Shown: positions 25,244-33,379 of the stretch, in pieces
Layout of the letters: each line of letters begins with the position of its first letter
Position numbering within the stretch: the stretch's first letter is position 1
Assembly (NCBI RefSeq): GCF_032917945.1
Contig: NZ_CP136624.1
Location: 7,316,001-7,380,000 of the forward strand
Source: Bradyrhizobium sp. sBnM-33
GTDB lineage: Bacteria; Pseudomonadota; Alphaproteobacteria; Rhizobiales; Xanthobacteraceae
DNA: 64,000 bases
Reading direction: 5' to 3'
The notes under the pieces: model-generated
Databases searched by the model: none
Told to the model about the DNA's origin: nothing
The model's input: only the letters and a program-made list of their open reading frames with translations
Position numbers and translations under genes: made by a program

Positions 25244-26020
25244 TCATGTGGCGATCATGTCGTTCTTGCGGGTGGCCCAGCCGGTGACGCGCCCCTCGAT
25301 TACCGAGAAGATCACGTAAAGCGCGACGCCGAGGCCGGCGAGCACGAACAGGCCGGCGAACACCAGCGGCACATTGAAATTCGAGGATGCGGTCATCATG
25401 ACGTTGCCGATGCCGCGGTTCGAGGCGACGGTCTCCGACAGCACCGCGCCGACAAAGGCGTAGGAGATCGCGACTTTCAGCGAGGCAAAGAAGAACGGCA
25501 TGGTCCGCGGCAAGCCGACATTCCAAAGGATGTCGAACTTGCTGGCCCCTAACGCCTTCAGCACGTCTTCGAGTTCAGGTTCGGTCGTCGCCAGTCCCGT
25601 CGCGATGTTGACGACGATCGGGAAGAAGCAGATCGACAGCGCGGTCAGCACCGCGGGCACGCTGCCGGAGCCGAACCACAGCACGAAGATCGGCACAACA
25701 GCAACTTTTGGAATCGAGGAAAATCCAACGAGCAGCGGATAGGCCGTATCATACGCGGTTTTCGAGACGCCGATCACTGCGCCCAATACGACGCCGAGGC
25801 CGACGCCAAGAACAAAACCGATCATGGTCGTCGCCAGCGTCTGCAGGACATGCGGCCACAGGATCGGGAATTTCTCGACCAGCGTGACGAGCACTTGCGA
25901 GGGACGCGGCAGCACCAGGTCGGACATGCCTGATATCAGGCAGAACAATTCCCAGGCGATGAAGAACAGCACGATCAGTGCCGCCGACCAGGCTTTTTGG
26001 CGATAATCGAGATCGGGCAT
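25244..26020 (-). CDS. ABC transporter permease (SsuC/TauC/ThiX type)
   Basis: The 258-residue permease starts at the ATG at 26020, two bases after the ATPase stop, with GGAGCAG as ribosome site inside the ATPase end; an earlier start at 26071 would overlap that gene. About six membrane segments are visible. The cytoplasmic loop ELEDVLKALGASKFDILWNVGLPRTMPFFFASLK carries the EAA-like ATPase contact. It forms the channel for the NMT1/THI5-type importer. Confidence 0.9.
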   Translation of the reverse strand: MPDLDYRQKAWSAALIVLFFIAWELFCLISGMSDLVLPRPSQVLVTLVEKFPILWPHVLQTLATTMIGFVLGVGLGVVLGAVIGVSKTAYDTAYPLLVGFSSIPKVAVVPIFVLWFGSGSVPAVLTALSICFFPIVVNIATGLATTEPELEDVLKALGASKFDILWNVGLPRTMPFFFASLKVAISYAFVGAVLSETVASNRGIGNVMMTASSNFNVPLVFAGLFVLAGLGVALYVIFSVIEGRVTGWATRKNDMIAT

Positions 26021-26021
26021 G

Positions 26022-26888
26022 TCAGGCTGCTCCCTGCGCTGAAGCCGTTCTGGCATCGACGATGAAGGCACGGAGCTTCTGGTTCAGCGCGACAAAATCA
26101 GGCTCGAAGGTCATGGCCACGGTGCGTGGCCGGGCGAAGTCGACCCGGCTGTCGTCGAGGATGCGACCCGGACGCGCACTCATCACGCAGATGCGGCTGC
26201 CGAGAAAGGCGGCCTCGCGCAGATCATGCGTCACCAAGAGCACGGTCGGCCGGTGGGCGATCCAGAGATCCTGCAGGATCGACCACAGCTCTTCGCGCGT
26301 GAACTGGTCGAGCGCGCCGAAGGGCTCATCGAGCAGCAGCATGCGCGGCTCGTGAATCAAGGCGCGGCAGAGATTGGCGCGCTGAAGCATGCCGCCGGAG
26401 AGCTGCCAGGGGTAGCGGTTGCCGAACCCCTTGAGGCCGACCTGCTCCAGAAGCGCGTTGGCCTTGTCGCGGAAGTCGGTCTTGCGCAGCCTTCGGAATT
26501 GCGAGCGAAACGGCTCGACGATCTTGAGCGGCAGCATGATGTTCCGCTCGATCGACATCCACGGCAGCATGGTCGGATTCTGGAACGCCATGCCGACGCG
26601 GAGCGCCCGCGCGGCGACTTCGCGGCCGCCGACGATGACCACGCCCGATGTCGGCTGCACCAGACCGCTCACCAGCCGCAGGATGGTCGACTTGCCGCAG
26701 CCGGACGGCCCGACGAGGGCGACGAACTCGCCGTCGGCGATCCGCAGCGTGGTCGTAGAGAGGGCCGGTACCGCCCGGGCGCCGCGGCCGAAAGTAACGG
26801 AGGCCTCCGAGAGTTCGATCGCGATCGGAGCGGCGGAAGCCGGAACCGGCGCGCCTTGAAATTCGGAATATGGTTGCATGCGCATCAT
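26022..26888 (-). CDS. ABC transporter ATP-binding protein (SsuB/TauB/ThiZ type)
   Basis: The ATPase contains Walker A GPSGCGKST, Q-loop region GMAFQNPTMLPWMSIERN, signature QLSGGMLQRANLCRAL, Walker B MLLLDEPFGALD and the H-loop VTHDLREA. The start is uncertain: ATGs at 26888, 26885 and 26879 are all in frame and none has a strong Shine-Dalgarno sequence. I chose 26888. It is the first gene of the importer operon and is divergent from the GntR regulator at 27079. Two GTGCATGCAA-like sites flank its start, so translation begins inside a probable regulator-binding region. Confidence 0.9.
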   Translation of the reverse strand: MMRMQPYSEFQGAPVPASAAPIAIELSEASVTFGRGARAVPALSTTTLRIADGEFVALVGPSGCGKSTILRLVSGLVQPTSGVVIVGGREVAARALRVGMAFQNPTMLPWMSIERNIMLPLKIVEPFRSQFRRLRKTDFRDKANALLEQVGLKGFGNRYPWQLSGGMLQRANLCRALIHEPRMLLLDEPFGALDQFTREELWSILQDLWIAHRPTVLLVTHDLREAAFLGSRICVMSARPGRILDDSRVDFARPRTVAMTFEPDFVALNQKLRAFIVDARTASAQGAA

Positions 26889-26906
26889 GGCTGGAAGTGC
26901 ATGCAA
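26874..26906. promoter_or_regulatory. Two GTGCATGCAA-type operator candidates around the ATPase start
   Basis: TTGCATGCGC (26874-26883; GCGCATGCAA on the minus strand) and AAGTGCATGCAA (26895-26906) lie at the start of the transporter operon. The second is identical over 12 bases to 26998-27009. The near-palindromic core TGCATGCA is typical of sites for FadR-type GntR dimers. Confidence 0.55.
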
Positions 26907-26997
26907 GCCGGGTGCCAGCGAAACTTGCTTTTGAAATCAATGGGCCTACGGTTCGCCGCCCGATCCGGCGGACTCCTTTTGTGCAATTCCGCCCTCA

Positions 26998-27009
26998 AAG
27001 TGCATGCAA
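26998..27009. promoter_or_regulatory. GTGCATGCAA-type operator candidate upstream of the GntR gene
   Basis: AAGTGCATGCAA lies 69 bases before the regulator's start codon in the divergent promoter region. It exactly repeats the site at 26895-26906, 103 bases away. This is consistent with autoregulation plus control of the transporter operon. Confidence 0.6.
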
Positions 27010-27078
27010 CTGAGGCGCACAATCAGTCGGTAATTGTGATAAGAGAGCCCCATTCGAAGCACCCGTCAGGATTCGCCG

Positions 27079-27837
27079 ATGGCGCCCCGCTCCGCCAGCA
27101 AGACCGCTGAGCCGTCCGACAAGGTCGGCGTGATCTGCCGCGCGCTACGCCGCGCCATCATCGAGCAAGCGCTCGCGCCGGGGGCGAAATTGCCCGAGGA
27201 TTCGCTCGGCGAGCGGTTCGGCGTCAGCCGCACCATTGCTCGCCACGCACTGGGCCAATTGGCCGCCGAAGGCCTGGTCGAGCTTCGCCGTAACCGGATC
27301 GCCGTGGTGGCGACGCCGAGCTGGCAGGAAGCGCGCGATGCCTTTGATATCCGGATCGAACTCGAACGCCTGGTGGTGCGCCAGCTCGCCGGCAAGCTGA
27401 CCAAGAGCCAGATTGCCGAACTCAACGCCCATGTCGATGCCGAGGACCGCGCGCGCGACGGCTCGGATGCGGTGTCGATACGCCTCGCGACGGAATTCCA
27501 CATCCTGCTCGCCAACATGACGAACAGTCCGATCCTGGTGCGCTACGTCAGCGAGGTCGCCTATCGCTGCTGCCTGACGCTATCGCTCTACAGCCGGCCG
27601 CACTCCTCGGAATGCGCGATCAACGAGCACCGCGCGATCATCGCAGCGCTGGTCAAGGGCGACGAGACCAAGGTGATGAGCCTGATGCACAGCCATCTGG
27701 ATTCCGTGGCCAGCCGCGCGCTGGTAGCCCCCGCCCCGCCGCGCGGCCGCGATTTGCTGGATATTCTGGCGCCCTATGCCGAGGAAAGCGAAGGCGAGCG
27801 GGTGGTGAAGATGCCGAAGGTGGTGCGGGCGAGGTAA
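27079..27837 (+). CDS. GntR family transcriptional regulator (FCD/FadR subfamily)
   Basis: This 252-residue regulator has an N-terminal winged helix-turn-helix (about 15-80: ALRRAIIEQALAPGAKLPED, FGVSRTIARHALGQLAAEGLV) and a C-terminal all-helical FCD domain (about 100-225). The FCD domain carries typical metal-binding elements: D in AFDIRIELERLVVR, FHILLANMTNSP, and ALVKGDETKVMSLMHSHLD with late His residues. Such proteins usually repress catabolic operons until a small acid ligand binds. It is divergent from the transporter operon and shares candidate operators with it and with the deaminase-like gene at 28575. Confidence 0.92.
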   Translation: MAPRSASKTAEPSDKVGVICRALRRAIIEQALAPGAKLPEDSLGERFGVSRTIARHALGQLAAEGLVELRRNRIAVVATPSWQEARDAFDIRIELERLVVRQLAGKLTKSQIAELNAHVDAEDRARDGSDAVSIRLATEFHILLANMTNSPILVRYVSEVAYRCCLTLSLYSRPHSSECAINEHRAIIAALVKGDETKVMSLMHSHLDSVASRALVAPAPPRGRDLLDILAPYAEESEGERVVKMPKVVRAR

Positions 27838-27860
27838 AGGATCTGTGCGTGGCCGGTGGC

Positions 27861-27986
27861 CTCGTGGTTCGCCCGGCGATTGCGAAGCATCGTCCGGAGA
27901 CGCACGGCGTTGCCGTGCTCCTCACCATGAGGGTTTTAGACCTCATCCTGAGGAGCGCTGCGTAGCAGCGCGTCTCGAAGGATGAA
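27861..27986. repeat. Intergenic palindromic repeat, family A, copy 3 (inverted)
   Basis: GCTCCTCACCATGAGG, CCTCATCCTGAGGAGCGC and CGCGTCTCGAAGGATGAAG are the family A modules read from the other strand. It separates the convergent GntR and SnoaL-like genes. Confidence 0.8.
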
Positions 27987-28001
27987 GCCCCGCCACGCGC
28001 C

Positions 28002-28421
28002 TCACGCCTCAATCCCCATCTGCACCAAAATCCGCTCGGCGCTGTCGTTCCAGACGTCCATCTTCACGATCAGCCCGCCCCTGACCACGAAACGATCGAC
28101 ATAGCGGTTACCTTCGAACGGCGTGCCATCGAGCCATTCGCCGTAAAGCGTGCCGATGCTGTAGACAACGGTCTCCCCGGCGCCCGGGCAGACGTCAAAA
28201 CGGTCCATCTTCTTCTTGACCCAGCGATAGCGCCGCGCGTTGAAGCCGGTCGGGCCGCGCGGATGATCGAACTCCCGGCCACCGGTGAAGGTGATGATCG
28301 TGCCCGGCTTCATGTAGGCCGCGGCCGCATCGGGATCCGGGATCATCGAGGCCGTGAGGTAGGCCTCGACCACCTCGGCGTCAGACATTCCCTTCACTTC
28401 GGCTTCGGCGGCGACGGACAT
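28002..28421 (-). CDS. SnoaL-like / NTF2-fold protein
   Basis: The 139-residue protein has the NTF2-like pattern: an N-terminal helix pair (MSDAEVVEAYLTASMIPDPDAAAAYM), then strands including ITFTGGREF and VYSIGTLYGEWLDGTPFEGNRYVDRFVVRGGLIVKMDVWND. Members are small isomerases, hydrolases or binding proteins. It is divergent from the cytosine-deaminase-like gene, and a GTGCATGCAG site lies between them, so it probably belongs to the same GntR-controlled pathway. The reaction is unknown. Confidence 0.82.
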   Translation of the reverse strand: MSVAAEAEVKGMSDAEVVEAYLTASMIPDPDAAAAYMKPGTIITFTGGREFDHPRGPTGFNARRYRWVKKKMDRFDVCPGAGETVVYSIGTLYGEWLDGTPFEGNRYVDRFVVRGGLIVKMDVWNDSAERILVQMGIEA

Positions 28422-28467
28422 GGCGGTTTCTCCTGGTGCGGCGAAATACTACAATTCGAGCGGCAAA

Positions 28468-28477
28468 CTGCATGCAC
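28468..28477. promoter_or_regulatory. GTGCATGCAG operator candidate between the SnoaL-like and deaminase-like genes
   Basis: CTGCATGCAC (GTGCATGCAG on the minus strand) lies in the 153-base divergent promoter region. It differs by one base from the GTGCATGCAA sites at the GntR/transporter promoter. A TTGCACACAA about 30 bases further right may be a weaker site. Confidence 0.5.
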
Positions 28478-28574
28478 ATATTTTGAACAGTTCAGCCTTC
28501 CAATTGCACACAATCTGGAGCTGCCCGGCGCCCCGGCTTCCGATAGGTTGGGACCTTCACCAGCCTGACGTCCG

Positions 28575-29816
28575 ATGAACACTAAATCCGCCTTTGACCT
28601 GATCTTCCGCAACGCCAGGACGCGAACCTCGGCCACCCCGGTCGATATCGGCATCGGCGGCGGGCGTATCGTGGCCATCGAACCCCGGCTTGACTGCGAA
28701 GCGGCCGAGATCGAGGTCGGCGGCAGATTGGCCTTGCCCGGCTTCGTCGACACGCACATCCATCTCGACAAGGCCTGCCTGCTCGGCCGCTGCGCGCACA
28801 ACCACGGCAGCGTCAGCGAAGCCATCGCCGCCGTCGCCGCGATGAAGCGCGATTTCACGGTCGAAGACGTCTACGCCCGCGGCGCGCGGGTGATCGAGCG
28901 CGCCATCGTGCATGGCACGACGCGGATGCGAACCCACGTGGAGATCGATCCACGGATTGCGTTGCGCGGTTTTGAGGCGATCAAGGCGCTCAAGCGCGAT
29001 TATGCCTGGGCGCTCGATCTCTCTATCTGCGTGTTTCCGCAGGAAGGACTGACCAATGATCCCGGCGCCGAGGAACTGCTCATTGCGGCCTTGCGCGACG
29101 GCGGTGAGGTGATCGGCGGCTGCCCCTATATGGACACCGATCCGAACTCGCATCTCGAAAAGATTCTCGACCTGGCGCAGCAATTCGATATCGACGTCGA
29201 CCTGCACCTCGACTTCGACCTTGACCCTTCCTGGTGTCATCTCGAAGAGGTCTGCCGGCAGACCGAGCGGCGCAACTACGAGGGCCGTGTCGCGATCGGT
29301 CACGCCACCAAATTATCGGCGCTGCCGCCGGACCGGCTGAAGACGGCAACGGCGCGGCTGGCGAAATCCGGCGTTGCCGTCACCGTGCTGCCCGCAACCG
29401 ATCTTTATCTGATGGGCCGCGATGCCACGCACAATGCGCCGCGCGGGCTGACGGTGGCGCACAGGCTGGTTGAAGATGGCGTTCTCTGTTCGGTCGCGAC
29501 CAACAATGTGCTCAATCCCTTCACGCCGTTCGGCGACGCCTCGCTGCTGCGGATGGCGAATTTCTACGCCAATGTCGCGCATGCCGGCATCGGCGAGTTC
29601 GACGCCTGCCTCGATCTCGTCACCGACTTGCCGGCGCGGCTGATGAACCTGCGCGATTACGGCATCATGCCGGGCAATCCGGCGGACCTGATTATTCTCG
29701 ATACCGACAGCGGGACGAACGCGATTGCGGAATTGCCCGATGTGCTGATGGGATTCAAGAACGGGCGGCAGGTGTTCGAGCGGCGGAAGCCGACGTTGTT
29801 TTCGCCACGGGGCTAG
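28575..29816 (+). CDS. Cytosine-deaminase-like amidohydrolase with altered active-site residues
   Basis: The 413-residue protein follows the CodA fold: H61-x-H63 (DTHIHLDKA), H211 (DLHLDFDLD), H243 (IGHATKLSAL), and the C-terminal LNLRDYGIMPGNPADLIIL. Two positions that are catalytic in E. coli CodA differ. The Glu after the strand-5 His is Phe214, and the metal-binding Asp of the GHDD motif is Asn310 (ATNNVLNPF). Relatives with the same NN-LNPFTPFGD motif are, as I recall, common in proteobacteria, so this looks like a subfamily trait. It may hydrolyse a cyclic amide or act with a different metal arrangement. Deamination of cytosine is unlikely. Confidence 0.85.
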   Translation: MNTKSAFDLIFRNARTRTSATPVDIGIGGGRIVAIEPRLDCEAAEIEVGGRLALPGFVDTHIHLDKACLLGRCAHNHGSVSEAIAAVAAMKRDFTVEDVYARGARVIERAIVHGTTRMRTHVEIDPRIALRGFEAIKALKRDYAWALDLSICVFPQEGLTNDPGAEELLIAALRDGGEVIGGCPYMDTDPNSHLEKILDLAQQFDIDVDLHLDFDLDPSWCHLEEVCRQTERRNYEGRVAIGHATKLSALPPDRLKTATARLAKSGVAVTVLPATDLYLMGRDATHNAPRGLTVAHRLVEDGVLCSVATNNVLNPFTPFGDASLLRMANFYANVAHAGIGEFDACLDLVTDLPARLMNLRDYGIMPGNPADLIILDTDSGTNAIAELPDVLMGFKNGRQVFERRKPTLFSPRG

Positions 29817-29840
29817 CGCATTCCCGAACGTCGGTGGTTA

Positions 29841-29945
29841 CATCCTTCGAGGCGGCGCTTTTGCGCCTCCTCAGGATGAGGTCTGAGACCGCAATCTAAG
29901 ACCCTCGTGGTGAGGAGCGCGGCAGCGCCGCGCGTCTCGAAACAC
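29841..29945. repeat. Intergenic palindromic repeat, family A, copy 2
   Basis: CATCCTTCGAGGCGGCGC through TCAGGATGAGG, TGGTGAGGAGCGC and CGCGTCTCGAAAC closely matches 801-899. It starts 24 bases after the deaminase-like stop codon. Confidence 0.85.
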
Positions 29946-30023
29946 GCAGGCCACGGCGCGCCGGATAAGCACGATCTGCATTGACGGTCTGCGCTACCCT
30001 GCAATTGACGATTCAGCCAATCC

Positions 30024-30051
30024 GTTGTTGTTATCAGTCAACCACAACAAC
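30024..30051. promoter_or_regulatory. 8-base inverted repeat upstream of the enolase-superfamily gene
   Basis: GTTGTTGT (30024-30031) and ACAACAAC (30044-30051) are exact inverted arms around 12 bases, ending 19 bases before the ATG. They could be an operator overlapping the promoter or a 5' leader hairpin. No adjacent regulator gene is present. Confidence 0.4.
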
Positions 30052-30070
30052 AAGCCCGGGGGCAGGAAAC

Positions 30071-31285
30071 ATGAAAAAAGCCACCACCATAAGAAGCGTC
30101 GAAACGCTCGCATGCGACGCAGGCTGGCGGAACTACCACTTCGTCAAGGTCATGACCGAAGGCGGCATCGTCGGCTGGAGCGAATACGACGAGGGTTTTG
30201 GCGCGCCCGGCGTGACGGCGGCGATCGAACGGCTTGGCGCGCGGGTCGTCGGCAAGAACGCGTTTCAGCACGAGCGGATCTACGCTGAACTGTTCGCCGC
30301 GACGCGCCCGGCCGCGGGTGGCGTAGTGGCGCTGGCGCTTGGGGCGCTCGAGAACGCGCTGCTCGACGTCAAGGCCAAGTCGCTCGGCGTGCCCTGCTAC
30401 GAACTGCTCGGCGGCAAGATCCGCGACCGCATCCGGGTCTACTGGTCGCACTGCGCGACCTGGCGCATCAACCATCCCGATTGGTTCAAGCCGGCGATTA
30501 CCGATCTCGACGGCGTCAAATCGATCGGCCGCGAGGTGCGCGAAAAGGGCTTTACGGCGATGAAGACCAACATCTTCGTCTATACCGACGGCAAGCCGCA
30601 GGGCTGGCGGCCGGGCTTCGGTTCGCCGTTCGAACCCGAGATCAACGTCGATCGCAAGGTGCTGCGCAATCTCTGCATGCACCTCGAAGCAATCCGCGAC
30701 GGCGCCGGTCCCGACGTCGATCTGCTGCTCGACCTCAACTTCAATGCCAAGACTGAGGGCTATCTCAAGATACTGCGCGCCATCAAGGACATGGATCTGT
30801 TCTGGGTGGAGATCGACACCTTCAACCCGCAGGCGCTCGGCTACATCCGCCGCCAGAGCCCACATCCGGTCTCATCCTGCGAGACACTGTTGGGGCTGCG
30901 CGAGTTCCTGCCCTATTTCAACGATCAGGCGATGGACGTCGCCATCATCGACACGCCCTGGAACGGGGTGTGGCAATCGATGAAGATCGCCGCGGCCGCC
31001 GAGCACTTTGAGGTCAACGTCGCCCCGCATAATTTCTACGGCCATCTCTGCACCATGCAGAACGCGCATTTCTCCGCCGCGGTGCCGAATTTACGCATCA
31101 TGGAAACCGACATCGATCGCCTGGCGTGGGACCATGAATTGTTCACCCACGTGCCCGAAATCGTCGACGGCCATCTGATAATGCCGGACCGCCCCGGCTG
31201 GGGCACCGAGCCCAACGAGGAAGGCCTGCGCGCCCATCCGCCAAAGAGCAAGGGCGGGCTGTTGAATTACGGGCAGAAGAAGTAG
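30071..31285 (+). CDS. Mandelate racemase / muconate lactonizing enzyme family protein (enolase superfamily)
   Basis: The ATG at 30071, with GGCAGGAAAC upstream, gives 404 residues (MKKATTIRSVETLACDAGWRNYHF). The barrel shows MKTNIF (strand 2), metal ligands in DLLLDLNFNAK, FWVEIDTFNPQ and SSCETLLGL, then AIIDTPWNG and the His-bearing NVAPHNFYGHL. Enolase-superfamily enzymes abstract a proton alpha to a carboxylate; sugar-acid dehydratases and racemases are the common activities. The usual KxK of mandelate racemases reads KTN here, so the base on one face is missing. It probably acts as a dehydratase or cycloisomerase on an unidentified acid. Confidence 0.87.
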   Translation: MKKATTIRSVETLACDAGWRNYHFVKVMTEGGIVGWSEYDEGFGAPGVTAAIERLGARVVGKNAFQHERIYAELFAATRPAAGGVVALALGALENALLDVKAKSLGVPCYELLGGKIRDRIRVYWSHCATWRINHPDWFKPAITDLDGVKSIGREVREKGFTAMKTNIFVYTDGKPQGWRPGFGSPFEPEINVDRKVLRNLCMHLEAIRDGAGPDVDLLLDLNFNAKTEGYLKILRAIKDMDLFWVEIDTFNPQALGYIRRQSPHPVSSCETLLGLREFLPYFNDQAMDVAIIDTPWNGVWQSMKIAAAAEHFEVNVAPHNFYGHLCTMQNAHFSAAVPNLRIMETDIDRLAWDHELFTHVPEIVDGHLIMPDRPGWGTEPNEEGLRAHPPKSKGGLLNYGQKK

Positions 31286-31299
31286 GCGGAGCCATGTGC

Positions 31300-31401
31300 C
31301 GTCATACCCCGCGCATGCGGGGTATCCAGTACGCCGCGGCCTGCATGGCTCAATCGCGTGCGTCTCGGCGTACTGGATCGCCCGCCTTCGCGGGCGATGA
31401 C
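31300..31401. repeat. Intergenic palindromic repeat, family D, copy 2
   Basis: GTCATACCCCGCGCATGCGG and TATCCAGTACGCCGC are mirrored by GCGTACTGGATCGCCCGC and CGGGCGATGAC. It follows the enolase-superfamily stop and directly precedes a family E copy, so two hairpin-forming elements stand in tandem. Confidence 0.85.
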
Positions 31402-31420
31402 AGTGGTGATGATCGTAGAT

Positions 31421-31513
31421 CGTAGGGTGGGCAAAGCGAAGCGTGCCCACCATTCAGCTTGTGCAATGGGAAACGTGCTGGGCACGGCGCTTCGCGCCTT
31501 AGCCCACCCTACA
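31421..31513. repeat. Intergenic palindromic repeat, family E, copy 2
   Basis: CGTAGGGTGGGCAAAGCG and GCGTGCCCACCATTC are mirrored by TGGGCACGGCGCTTCGCGCC and AGCCCACCCTAC. It abuts the stop codon of the binding-protein gene at 31515. Confidence 0.88.
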
Positions 31514-31514
31514 T

Positions 31515-32744
31515 TCATTTATCGCCCGGCGCGCCCAGGAACGCGCTCTCGATGACGTCGCCGATCGGCTGCCAGGCGCTGCCGTCGAACTGCACCAGCC
31601 GCATCTGTTCGATCGGATGGAAGTCGGTCGGGCCGGTGTTGATCGCTATTCCCGGAAATGCAACCGTGCTCCGGTAGTTCCGCAAGGATGCGGCCTGCCG
31701 CATGATGTTCTCGCGCGAGAGGTCGTCGCCGCACTGGGTCAACACCTGGACCAGCGTCTCGGCCGCCGCGTAGCCGAAGATGGCGTAGCCATCCTCCTTG
31801 TCGCCGTCGGGATAATATGTGTCCATGAACGCGAGCCATTCCTTGATGGCGGGGTCATCCTTCCAGGTGGCGTCGCTGGCGTCCTTCAGAAACGAGGTCG
31901 AGATCACGCCGACGGAATTCTGCAGCCCCGCCGGCCTCAGCGCGTTCGCGATCGAAGCTGCCGCATTGACCAGCAACAACACCGGATGCCAGCCCAGTTC
32001 AGCCGCTCTACGGATGGCACGCGCCGAGATCGGCGGTGCGCAGTTGAGCACGAGCACTTCAGCGCCGGAGTTCTTGAGGATGTCGACCTGGGTATCGATC
32101 GACATATCAGCATCAATGGCGATATCCGCAACGATCATGTTGGCGGTGATGCCGAGCCCCTCCTGCAATCCCCGGAACAGATCGCGTCCGAACTGATCGT
32201 TCTGCCAGAGCACGGCGATCTTCCGGCTCGGATAGGCGGCTTGAATGTAGTTGGCGTAGATGCGCCCCTCGGCCCGGAACGTCGGCTGCCAGCCCATCGT
32301 CCAGGGAAACCGCTTCGGATGCGCCCACGCCTCGTCGCCGGAGGCGACGAAGAGCTGTGGGATGTTTCTCTCGTTGAGATAGGTTCGCGTCGCCAGATTG
32401 GTCGGCGTGCCGAACGACCCGAACATCAGGTGCACACGCTCCTGCTCGACCAGCTCGCGGGTATGCTCGACCGCCGTTCTCGGATTTGAGCTGTCGTCGC
32501 GCGAGATGAATCTGATCTTGCGCCCGTTGATGCCGCCACGCTCGTTGATCATATCGAAATAGGCGGCCTCCGCCCGGCCGATCGAAGCGAACGCGGCAAG
32601 CGGGCCGGTGTAGGGCATGATGTTGCCGATGCGGATTTCGGTGTCGGTCACGCCGGCAGCCCGGGCCGGCTGCAGGGCGGCCAGTATCGATGCCAAGAAC
32701 AATGCGAAGAAGGCTGGTGACAGCCATTTTATTCTTGTTTTCAT
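31515..32744 (-). CDS. ABC transporter substrate-binding protein, Leu/Ile/Val type (orphan)
   Basis: The ATG at 32744 gives a 409-residue precursor with signal peptide MKTRIKWLSPAFFALFLASI ending in ARAAG. The mature protein has family segments IRIGNIMPYTGPLAAFASIGRAEAAYFDMI, GRKIRFISRDDSSNPRTAVEHTRELVEQE and FGSFGTPTNLATRTYLNERNIPQLF. Its own permease and ATPase genes are absent nearby, so it would have to share a transporter encoded elsewhere or act in sensing. Ligand unknown. Confidence 0.9.
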   Translation of the reverse strand: MKTRIKWLSPAFFALFLASILAALQPARAAGVTDTEIRIGNIMPYTGPLAAFASIGRAEAAYFDMINERGGINGRKIRFISRDDSSNPRTAVEHTRELVEQERVHLMFGSFGTPTNLATRTYLNERNIPQLFVASGDEAWAHPKRFPWTMGWQPTFRAEGRIYANYIQAAYPSRKIAVLWQNDQFGRDLFRGLQEGLGITANMIVADIAIDADMSIDTQVDILKNSGAEVLVLNCAPPISARAIRRAAELGWHPVLLLVNAAASIANALRPAGLQNSVGVISTSFLKDASDATWKDDPAIKEWLAFMDTYYPDGDKEDGYAIFGYAAAETLVQVLTQCGDDLSRENIMRQAASLRNYRSTVAFPGIAINTGPTDFHPIEQMRLVQFDGSAWQPIGDVIESAFLGAPGDK

Positions 32745-33007
32745 CAACGCGGCCCCTCGAACCCGAGCTGTTCAGAGCTCGTGACGCCACCCAGCGATGA
32801 CGATGATAGCGCGGGAGTTCAGGTTGTTAAAATGAAATGTTGGCGGCGCGGCATTGCCACGCCAAATGGGTCGCCAGTCTTCATAAAATGAGACGTTGCG
32901 GTTCAGGCGTGTTTGATGTCCGATATACCGCTCAGCAGCGGCACGAATTCGAACATCGCTGGATATCCGAGTTCCGTCTAAGCAGTGTGTGGCAAGGAGG
33001 TCGAGGC

Positions 33008-33352
33008 ATGAGGAAAACGATCGTAGCTTTGGGAACGGCCCTGGTCCTGTGTAACCTGGGCACGTTTGGTACCGCAGCGCATGCGCAGACGGCCCAAGTC
33101 GTTCGTGAACCACGGGAAAGGCCCATCATCAGGGTGCCCGTCGTAAGGCCAACTCCCTACTGGGATTACAATATCGTTCCACGATATCGTTATCGCCCTG
33201 AGGACGACCGGGTCGATCCATGCGGCGGGCCCGTAGTGCCGGTGATACGCGAGGGGCCTCAAGAGGCAACGGTTCCGTTGTGGCTGGCGAACGAATTGGG
33301 TCTTGGCCGTGTGCATGGTCGAGATTGGCCGTGTAGGGGCCGAAATCGGTAA
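33008..33352 (+). CDS. Small secreted protein of unknown function
   Basis: A strong ribosome site (AAGGAGGT) precedes the ATG at 33008. The 114-residue product begins with a clear signal peptide (MRKTIVALGTALVLCNLGTF, cleaved near AHAQ). The mature part is rich in Pro and Arg (PIIRVPVVRPTPYWDYNIVP), with one Cys pair (DPCGGP and WPCRG) that could form a disulfide. I recognise no family. It stands alone, divergent from the upstream binding-protein gene. Confidence 0.7.
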   Translation: MRKTIVALGTALVLCNLGTFGTAAHAQTAQVVREPRERPIIRVPVVRPTPYWDYNIVPRYRYRPEDDRVDPCGGPVVPVIREGPQEATVPLWLANELGLGRVHGRDWPCRGRNR

Positions 33353-33379
33353 TGCGATTTGAGCAGCAACGTAGCGCGC

